In this document: in pieces, positions 58,125-64,000 of the stretch
How the letters are laid out: every line of letters begins with the position of its first letter
Position numbering within the stretch: position 1 is the first letter of the stretch
Notes under the pieces: generated by a model
What the model saw: the letters and a program-made list of their open reading frames with translations, nothing else
Database searches by the model: none
Told to the model about the DNA's origin: nothing
From: Salipiger abyssi
Lineage (GTDB): Bacteria; Pseudomonadota; Alphaproteobacteria; Rhodobacterales; Rhodobacteraceae
DNA: 64,000 nt
Assembly (NCBI RefSeq): GCF_001975705.1
Contig: NZ_CP015093.1
Span: 3,232,501 to 3,296,500 of the forward strand
Direction of reading: 5' to 3'
Program-made: the position numbers and the translations under genes

Positions 58125-58673
58125 ATGACTTTGAACTGGAAACTGGGCGGGCTGCTGCTGGGCGCGGTGTTCTTCGCCGCCGTCCTGCTGGTGAAGCCCA
58201 TCGGGGTGAGCACGCAATTCGTGATCCTGGATGGGATCATCGCGGATACGGTGGCCACCGACTTCATCACGCAGACCGACGAGGGCTATAGCTCGACCAA
58301 CGCCTATATGGCGAAATCCGGCGGCAAATACGCTAAAAACGCCGCCAACCCGCTGAATTACAGCTTTGTCTTCGTGCTGGCCATGGTCGGCGGTGCATTC
58401 CTGTCGAGCATGCTGCGCGGCGGGCTCTCGAAGGAGGAGCGCAGCGCCCCGGCAATCTGGCGGGCGAATTACGGCGACACCCCGTGGAAACGCTACGCGG
58501 TGGCCTTTCTCGGCGGCTTCGTGGTGCTGTATGGCGCGCGCCTGGCGGGCGGCTGCACCTCGGGGCACATGATGTCGGGCATGATGCAGACCTCGCTCTC
58601 GGGCTATATCTTCGCGGCCGGCGCCTTCCTGACCGCCGTGCCCACCGCCATGCTCATGTATAAGGAGGGCTGA
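58125..58673 (+). CDS. YeeE/YedE family membrane protein, first half
   Basis: 182 aa with four or five membrane segments and the half-site motif GGCTSGHMMSG near residue 145, whose Cys passes thiosulfate/sulfur species in YeeE-type transporters. A polar insert (about 45-75) is seen in PmpA-like proteins. ggaggg precedes ATG 58125. Followed after 3 bases by the second half; the two probably form one transporter. Confidence 0.88.
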   Translation: MTLNWKLGGLLLGAVFFAAVLLVKPIGVSTQFVILDGIIADTVATDFITQTDEGYSSTNAYMAKSGGKYAKNAANPLNYSFVFVLAMVGGAFLSSMLRGGLSKEERSAPAIWRANYGDTPWKRYAVAFLGGFVVLYGARLAGGCTSGHMMSGMMQTSLSGYIFAAGAFLTAVPTAMLMYKEG

Positions 58674-58676
58674 GCC

Positions 58677-59264
58677 ATGCAGATCGTTCTCGCCATCCTC
58701 ATCGGCGCCGCGTTCGGCTTTGTGCTCGACCGGGTCGGCGCCACCAACCCCAATGTGATCGGCGGCATGCTGACCCTGCGCCGGCTGCGGCTGATGAAGA
58801 CCATCCTTCTGGCCATCGGCACCGGCTCGATCCTGATGTTCGGCGGGCAGATGCTGGGCCTCGTGGATGTGGCACACATGTCGGTCAAGGCCTCCTATAT
58901 CGGCGTCTTCATCGGCGGGCTGCTGCTCGGTGCGGGCTGGGCGGCCTCGGGCTATTGTCCCGGCACCGGCGTCTGCGCCGTCGGGGCAGGGCGCAAGGAC
59001 GCGTTCTTCTACATCGCGGGCGGGCTGCTGGGCGCCGCCGCCTATATGGCGACCTACCCGGCCTGGAAGGCCAGCGGACTGCTCGACGATATCGCCGGCG
59101 GCAAGGTGACGCTGGGCGCGGTGCCGGGCTCGGAGTTCGATGGTCTCTTCGCCGTCTCCGGCGACCTGCTGGGCATCGCGCTGGGGCTGGTCTTTGTGCT
59201 GGTGGCCTTCGTCTTGCCCGAGAACATCTCGGGCGCACGGGCGCAGGAAGTCCCTGCGGAATAG
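58677..59264 (+). CDS. YeeE/YedE family membrane protein, second half
   Basis: 195 aa, about six membrane segments with the matching motif GYCPGTGVCAVGAG near residue 97-110 (Cys for sulfur relay). Together with the preceding gene it makes a split YeeE/YedE transporter of the PmpAB kind. A terminator follows. Confidence 0.88.
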   Translation: MQIVLAILIGAAFGFVLDRVGATNPNVIGGMLTLRRLRLMKTILLAIGTGSILMFGGQMLGLVDVAHMSVKASYIGVFIGGLLLGAGWAASGYCPGTGVCAVGAGRKDAFFYIAGGLLGAAAYMATYPAWKASGLLDDIAGGKVTLGAVPGSEFDGLFAVSGDLLGIALGLVFVLVAFVLPENISGARAQEVPAE

Positions 59265-59287
59265 GGCGCGCGTCCGGGAAACATCTG

Positions 59288-59324
59288 GCGGCCCCGGCGA
59301 TGACCTCCGGGGCCGCGCTGTTTT
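59288..59324 (+). terminator. Terminator after the YeeE/YedE pair
   Basis: gcggccccgg and ccggggccgc arms around cgatgacct, then gctgtttt. Confidence 0.8.
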
Positions 59325-59339
59325 GAGAGGGCGGAATAT

Positions 59340-59362
59340 GAGTATTTTTCAGAAAGATGAAG
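59340..59362 (+). repeat. Dispersed gagtattt-gatgaa motif, copy 3
   Basis: gagtatttttcagaaagatg and aag, again just after a GC-rich hairpin. See copies at 40350 and 42858. Confidence 0.55.
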
Positions 59363-59538
59363 ACACAGCTCCGCGCTTTCATCTTTCCGGACAATACTCC
59401 CGCCGGAGGCCGGCCCGAGGCGGACGCAATCGCGCGCTTTCAGAAGATGGCGCAGCGTTTGGTCGGAAGCAGGGCTTCGCCCGTTATCTCCTCTAATGCT
59501 CCACCGGAACCCTTGCCGGGCAAAGCCGGGTCCGAAGA

Positions 59539-61146
59539 TCACACCATCATTTCCTTCGTCGCACTCAGCGTGACATCGGGGTAATCCCGCACCACCCGGT
59601 CGATATCCCATTGCAGCCGGGTCAGATAGACCACGTCGCCATCGTTGTCATGGGCGATATGCTGCTTGTTGGCGTTGATGAATTTCTCCACCGCCGCCTT
59701 GTCGCCGGACACCCAGCGCGCCGAGGTGAATTGCGACGGCTCGAAGCGCACCGGCAGCCCGTATTCCTGCTCGATCCGCGCGCCCAGCACTTCGAATTGC
59801 AGCGCCCCCACGACGCCGACGATATAGCCCGAGCCGATATCCGGCTTGAAGACCTTGGCGGCGCCTTCCTCGGCAAACTGGAACAGCGCCTTTTCCAGAT
59901 GCTTGGCCTTCATCGGATCGCCCGCCCGCACGCTCTGCAAAAGCTCCGGCGCAAAGCTGGGGATGCCCGTCACCTTCAGCGCCTCGCCCTCGGTCAGCGT
60001 GTCGCCGATGCGCAGCTGGCCATGGTTCGGAATGCCGATGATATCGCCGGCCCAGGCCTCTTCCGCCAGCTCCCGGTCGGAGGCCAGGAACAGCACCGGC
60101 GCCGAGACCGTCATCGGCTTTTTCGTGCGCACATGGGTGAGCTTCATGCCGCGGTTGAAATGCCCCGAGGAGAGCCGCACGAAAGCCACCCGGTCGCGGT
60201 GCTTGGGGTCCATATTGGCCTGCACCTTGAAGACGAAGCCCGCGACCTTCTTTTCCTCCGGTGCGATCTCGCGCGGCGAGGCCTTGGTCGGCTGCGGCTC
60301 CGGCGCCAGCGCGCCGATCCCGTCCATCAGCTCCTTCACCCCGAACGAATTGATCGCCGAGCCGAACCAGATCGGCGTCATGTGCCCCTCGAGCACCGAT
60401 TGCGGGTCGAGCGCCGGCAGCAGCTCGCGTGCCATCTCGATCTCTTCCTTGAGCTGCTCGAGCAGCTCTTCGGGCACATGCTCGGCCAGTTTCGGGTCGT
60501 CCAGCCCCTCGATCTTGATCGATTCCGCCAGCTTGTTGCGGTCGGCGCGGTCCATCAGCTCCAGCCGGTTGCGCAGCATGTCGTAGCAGCCGATGAAATC
60601 GCGCCCCATCCCGATGGGCCAGCTTGCCGGCGTCACGTCGATGGCTAGGTTTTCCTGGATCTCGTCGACGATCTCGAAGACATCGCGCGCCTCGCGGTCC
60701 ATCTTGTTGCAGAAGGTCAGGATCGGCAGATCGCGCAGCCGGCAGACCTCGAAGAGCTTCTGCGTCTGGCTCTCCACGCCCTTCGCCCCGTCGATCACCA
60801 TGATCGCCGCATCCACCGCCGTCAGCGTGCGATAGGTGTCCTCGGAGAAATCCGAGTGGCCGGGCGTGTCGACCAGATTATAGCGATACTGGCCGTAATC
60901 GAAGCTCATCGCCGAGGCGGAGACCGAGATCCCGCGCTCCTGCTCCATCTTCATGAAATCCGATCGCGTGCGCCGCGCCTCGCCCTTGGCGCGCACCTGA
61001 CCAGCCATCTGGATGGCGCCGCCATACAAAAGGAACTTTTCGGTAAGCGTGGTCTTGCCCGCATCCGGGTGCGAGATGATCGCAAAGGTACGGCGGCGGG
61101 CGATTTCCGCGGGCAGGTCGGGGCGGTTCGTGGGCGTATCCAGCAT
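59539..61146 (-). CDS. prfC: Peptide chain release factor 3
   Basis: 535 aa translational GTPase. G1 HPDAGKTTLTE, switch with RGISVSASAMSFDY, G3 DTPGHSDF, G4 NKMDREARD. The C-terminal RF3-specific part contains GYIVGVVGALQFEVLGARI. Family-typical length. Recycles RF1/RF2 from the ribosome. Confidence 0.95.
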   Translation of the reverse strand: MLDTPTNRPDLPAEIARRRTFAIISHPDAGKTTLTEKFLLYGGAIQMAGQVRAKGEARRTRSDFMKMEQERGISVSASAMSFDYGQYRYNLVDTPGHSDFSEDTYRTLTAVDAAIMVIDGAKGVESQTQKLFEVCRLRDLPILTFCNKMDREARDVFEIVDEIQENLAIDVTPASWPIGMGRDFIGCYDMLRNRLELMDRADRNKLAESIKIEGLDDPKLAEHVPEELLEQLKEEIEMARELLPALDPQSVLEGHMTPIWFGSAINSFGVKELMDGIGALAPEPQPTKASPREIAPEEKKVAGFVFKVQANMDPKHRDRVAFVRLSSGHFNRGMKLTHVRTKKPMTVSAPVLFLASDRELAEEAWAGDIIGIPNHGQLRIGDTLTEGEALKVTGIPSFAPELLQSVRAGDPMKAKHLEKALFQFAEEGAAKVFKPDIGSGYIVGVVGALQFEVLGARIEQEYGLPVRFEPSQFTSARWVSGDKAAVEKFINANKQHIAHDNDGDVVYLTRLQWDIDRVVRDYPDVTLSATKEMMV

Positions 61147-61237
61147 GAGCGCGCATATAGCCCCGCTGAAGGAGCAAGGGAAGAGCGGAACCCGCGCGCC
61201 GCGCCACGGGTTTCCGTCGCAAAGGAGGATGCACAAG

Positions 61238-61492
61238 ATGCCCGACCCGAGCCTGAAGAACGAACCGCTTTACGAGGAACTGCGCGACAAGGGGATGTCA
61301 AAGGAAAAGGCGGCGCGGATCTCCAATGCGCAGGCAGATCCCGACCGCGACCCGTCGAAAAAGGGCGGCAAGGCACCGCCCTATGAGGACTGGACGAAAG
61401 ACGCGCTCTACGACCGTGCCCGCGAACTCGGCATCGAGGGCCGCTCGAAGCTCTCCAAATCTGAGCTTGTCGAGGCGCTGCGCGATCATTAG
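61238..61492 (+). CDS. Small Rho-N/SAP-like domain protein
   Basis: 84 aa: YEELRDKGMSKEKAARISNA, a basic linker, then a helical Rho-N/SAP-like domain (ALYDRARELGIEGRSKLSKS, ELVEALRDH) that usually binds nucleic acid. aaaggagg lies 9 bases before ATG 61238. Conserved in many proteobacteria; role unknown. Confidence 0.8.
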   Translation: MPDPSLKNEPLYEELRDKGMSKEKAARISNAQADPDRDPSKKGGKAPPYEDWTKDALYDRARELGIEGRSKLSKSELVEALRDH

Positions 61493-61544
61493 CGGCCCCT
61501 AAAACGACGGCGTGCCCGGTCGCAGCGTCGTGCCTGCCTCCGGC

Positions 61545-61653
61545 GGGGATATTTTCAGCCAATGGAAATCCCGGGCGCAGCCCTGCGTGTTTCCATTGGC
61601 CCGAAATATCCCGGGGGGACGCGCGCCCCGGCGCGCGAGGGGGCAGCGCCCCC
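61545..61653. repeat. Composite intergenic repeat, copy 2, with inverted half
   Basis: An inverted copy of the unit (ggggatattttcagccaatg, 61545-61568) faces a direct copy (tttccattggcccgaaatat, 61590-61617), so the pair can fold into a large hairpin. A GC hairpin (61621-61636) and gggggcagcgccccc (61639-61653) follow, as at 35130. Confidence 0.65.
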
Positions 61654-61690
61654 AAACCCGGCGACGCCCGAAGGGCGGCGCAATCCCTCC

Positions 61691-62707
61691 TCAGCAGCTT
61701 GACGCCTTGCGCAGCAGATCCGCCAGATCGGGGCGGTCGAGCAGCGCCTCATGCACCTCCAGCGCGCGGTGATCGCTGCGGTCGTGGCCGGGCAGGAGCT
61801 GGCCGAGCGAGGCGGTGAGCTCTTCGGGAAGTGCTGCTCGGGTGCGGGTGTTGACAAGCATGGATTCCGCCGCAATGCCCTCGGCATAGATGATCTGGTG
61901 GTGATCGAAGAGCATCTGGTAGTAATCCACGAAACCGCCCGTGGCGCGGGTGATCGTGTCGCCGTTGAGCAGGTGTCGTGCGCGCACCAGAAGCTCGGAG
62001 CGGCCGGCGCCCAGCCGGTCCTGGCGCTGGTAGATGAACAGGCGGTGATCCGGGCTCACCAGCAGATCGGCGGAATTGTTGAGCGTGCCCTCGCGGATGC
62101 GGATCGGGGCGAAGGCGCCCACGGCGCGCACCGTGTGATGGCCGATCCAGCGGATCTCCTGCGGGCCGTCGTCGCGGGTCAGCACCCGGTCGCCGACAAC
62201 CAGATCCTCCACCGCGCGCTGCGCGCCCGAGGCCAGCGTGATCATCGTGCCGCCGGTGAAGGAGACGCAGGCGACCTGCGCGAATTTCTGGAGCGCGCCC
62301 TCGCGCGTGATGCCAACCAGCGCGTAATCCTGGCGCGGGCTCATCGCGCCGAGCGGCAGGAATAGGATCCCCGCCACATCGCCCTCGCCATCGGTTTCCA
62401 CCAGCACCAGCCCCTCGGTTGTCTCGCCATCGCCGGTCATGAAGGTCAGCACGCAGTCGAGATGCAGATCGGCGCCGGGCGTGCCGATCTCGGTCTCGCG
62501 GGCGATCTCGAAGGGCGGCTCGCTCGAGGGATAAAGGCTCAGCCGATGTTGCGCCGCCAGCGGCGAGAGCCGGTAGATATCGTCGGGAATCAGCTCTTCG
62601 GCAAAGCTCAGCCCGTCGCCGAGATTGGCGCCGTTGATCACGCGGATCTGCTCGGCGCGATAGACGCTGACGCTATGCGCGGCGCGCGCGTTCTGCGAAT
62701 GGCTCAT
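61691..62707 (-). CDS. Hint-domain (Hedgehog/intein-type) protein
   Basis: 338 aa. A front domain of about 150 residues with unknown role, then a Hint domain from about 165: ACVSFTGGTMITLASGAQRA, VEDLVVGDRVLTRDDGPQEI, PIRIREG, LVSPDHRLFI. The Hint cysteine is preceded by VA, but there is no C-terminal His-Asn splice end, so it is not a splicing intein. Common in Rhodobacteraceae; proteolytic self-processing is possible but unproven. An earlier start at 62791 is possible. Confidence 0.87.
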   Translation of the reverse strand: MSHSQNARAAHSVSVYRAEQIRVINGANLGDGLSFAEELIPDDIYRLSPLAAQHRLSLYPSSEPPFEIARETEIGTPGADLHLDCVLTFMTGDGETTEGLVLVETDGEGDVAGILFLPLGAMSPRQDYALVGITREGALQKFAQVACVSFTGGTMITLASGAQRAVEDLVVGDRVLTRDDGPQEIRWIGHHTVRAVGAFAPIRIREGTLNNSADLLVSPDHRLFIYQRQDRLGAGRSELLVRARHLLNGDTITRATGGFVDYYQMLFDHHQIIYAEGIAAESMLVNTRTRAALPEELTASLGQLLPGHDRSDHRALEVHEALLDRPDLADLLRKASSC

Positions 62708-62881
62708 GACAGCCTCATCCCTGACAGTCTTTCCCGGCGCTTCACTATCTGCCGCCGCGGGCCCTCCGGCAATGTCGCGGCGGGCTTTCATGTCCCCTTA
62801 TGACATGAGATTGTGGCGTCAACTAGGTCAGGCCCCGGCGTTTTCCCGACACCCGTGGCGCCGCAAGAAGGAGACTGCCCC

Positions 62882-63661
62882 ATGGATCTGAAGATTGCCG
62901 GAAAGCGCGCGCTGGTCTGCGCCTCGTCGAAAGGGCTGGGGCGCGGCTGCGCCGAGGCGCTGGCCGAGGCCGGCTGCACGCTGGTGATGAACGCGCGCAG
63001 CGCCGGCCCGCTGGAGGCGGCGGCGCAGGAGATCGCCGAAACCCACGGGGTCGAGGTCACCGCGGTGCCCGCCGATATCGTCGATCCCGAGGGCCGGGCG
63101 GCGGTGCTCGAGGCGGCGGGCGAGGTGGATATCCTCGTGACCAATGCCGGCGGTCCGCCGGCGGGGCACTGGACCGACTGGGACCGGGGCGATTTCATCG
63201 ACGCGCTGGATCAGTCGATGCTGGCGCCGATCGCGCTGATGCAGGCATTGGTGCCGGGGATGATGGCGCGCGGCTGGGGGCGGGTGGTCAATATCACCTC
63301 GCGCTCGGTCAAGGCGCCGCTGCTGCCTCTGGGCCTGTCGAACGCGGCGCGCTCGGGGCTGACCGGCTTCGTGGCCGGCACCTCGCGGCAGGTTGCGGGC
63401 AGCGGCGTGACGATCAACAACCTGCTGCCCGGCGTGCACGACACCGACCGCATCGACGAACTCGACGATGTCGTCGCCGCGCGTGAGGGCATCGGTCGCG
63501 ACGCCGCGCGCGATCAGCGCATCGCGGGCATCCCGGCGGGGCGCTACGGCGATCCGGGCGAGTTCGGCAGGATGTGCGCGTTCCTCTGCTCGGCGCATGC
63601 GGGCTATATCGTTGGGCAGAACATCCTGCTCGACGGCGGCGAAACCTTTTCGACGATCTGA
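62882..63661 (+). CDS. Divergent SDR-family oxidoreductase
   Basis: 259 aa Rossmann protein: ASSKGLGRG (14-22), NAGGPP (88-93), NITSRS, and C-terminal YIVGQNILLDGG. In place of the catalytic YxxxK it has Ser153-Asn-Ala-Ala-Arg157. This belongs to the BKR-like SDR branch with LSNxxR at this place, so chemistry must differ from classical SDRs. ATG 62882 follows aaggaga. Confidence 0.87.
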   Translation: MDLKIAGKRALVCASSKGLGRGCAEALAEAGCTLVMNARSAGPLEAAAQEIAETHGVEVTAVPADIVDPEGRAAVLEAAGEVDILVTNAGGPPAGHWTDWDRGDFIDALDQSMLAPIALMQALVPGMMARGWGRVVNITSRSVKAPLLPLGLSNAARSGLTGFVAGTSRQVAGSGVTINNLLPGVHDTDRIDELDDVVAAREGIGRDAARDQRIAGIPAGRYGDPGEFGRMCAFLCSAHAGYIVGQNILLDGGETFSTI

Positions 63662-63669
63662 GGCGCGGC

Positions 63670-64000
63670 ATGGCGCGAGGCCCCGACGGCAAGGGCGGCG
63701 GCGCGGGGTTCTCGCTCGCCGACCAGCTCTTCAACGCCGAGACGGCGCGCGACCTCGCCGCCGGGTTCTCGGTGCTGCCGGGCTTCGATGCCGGGCGGTT
63801 TCTCGACACGGTGCTGCCGCGCTTCGAGGGGCTTGGCGTGCATGCGCGGCTCGACGTTCTGGCGGATGGGCTCGAGGCGCAATTGCCGCGTGATTTCAGC
63901 GCGATGGCGGAGGCTCTTGAAGCGGCGATGCCGCCGCCGCTCTCGCCCGATCTGCGCGATGACGATTTCGGGCGCTTCATCCATGCGGTGCCCGGCGTGC
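63670..64000 (+). CDS. DNA alkylation repair-type protein, 5' part
   Basis: Reads 110 codons to the window end: FSLADQLFNAETARDLAAGF, LPGFDAGRFLDTVLPRFEGL, DDDFGRFIHAVPG. This matches the N-terminal helices of AlkC/AlkD-like HEAT-repeat proteins of the DNA alkylation repair family. It begins 8 bases after the SDR stop. The catalytic part lies outside the window. Confidence 0.7.
   Translation, partial: MARGPDGKGGGAGFSLADQLFNAETARDLAAGFSVLPGFDAGRFLDTVLPRFEGLGVHARLDVLADGLEAQLPRDFSAMAEALEAAMPPPLSPDLRDDDFGRFIHAVPGV

Noticed and set aside
61691..62707. Intein in the Hint protein
   Set aside because: No C-terminal His-Asn splice junction and no host protein on both sides.

Overview
The window looks like a piece of a high-GC alphaproteobacterial chromosome, most likely from the Rhodobacteraceae (Roseobacter group). 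Supporting signs are the rRNA sequence, the family-typical small genes (DUF2927 lipoprotein, DUF983, DUF3572, Hint-domain protein, CoxG/CoxE-like proteins), a PhaZ depolymerase, an FnrL-type box in front of yeeE/yedE genes, and GC-rich palindromes followed by a recurring gagtattt...gatgaa tail.

Layout. 1-2823 is the 3' part of an rRNA operon: 23S with at least one insert, 5S and a strong terminator. 3041-16636 holds four tandem genes for large RTX proteins. Each has a different front part (Ig-like repeats, a ten-fold RTX-linked repeat, six Calx-beta domains, a seven-repeat FG-GAP propeller) and nearly the same C-terminal RTX/secretion cassette; the second gene carries a one-base frameshift. 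16736-21538 is a catabolic-looking cluster: DeoR regulator, class III aminotransferase-fold enzyme, APH-type kinase, SDR and isochorismatase-type hydrolase. 21564-26727 holds a NUDIX gene, DUF983, a secreted EF-hand protein, an ECF sigma / putative anti-sigma / Metal_resist trio, and a PleD-like diguanylate cyclase. 26836-29509 continues with DUF3572, a HAD phosphatase and an H-NOX-like protein coupled to a diguanylate cyclase, followed by tRNA-Gln.

29938-46997 is mostly ordinary chromosome: GFA-type protein, PhaZ, GST, sulfotransferase, BadF-type kinase, VWA protein, small membrane protein, DUF2927, GNAT, MoaA, a coxG-coxS-coxL-coxM set of the form II molybdenum hydroxylase type, LLM oxidoreductase, a soluble PAS chemoreceptor and a cysteine-cluster protein. 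46998-51492 is a decayed mobile region ending at a tRNA with a CAT anticodon: phage-like fragments, IS3- and IS5-type transposase remnants, an AT-rich stretch, and one intact tail-fibre/tailspike gene with a self-cleaving S74 chaperone domain. 51682-64000 returns to housekeeping genes: a site-2 protease, YbaK, glnE (frameshifted), a CoxE-like VWA protein, a MITE-like inverted-repeat element, an FNR-box-controlled YeeE/YedE pair, prfC, a Hint protein, a divergent SDR and the start of a DNA alkylation repair-type gene.

Two otherwise intact genes (the second RTX gene and glnE) each break through loss of one base in a G/C run. This points to either recent mutation or base-calling error. No CRISPR array, replication origin or type I secretion ABC transporter was seen.
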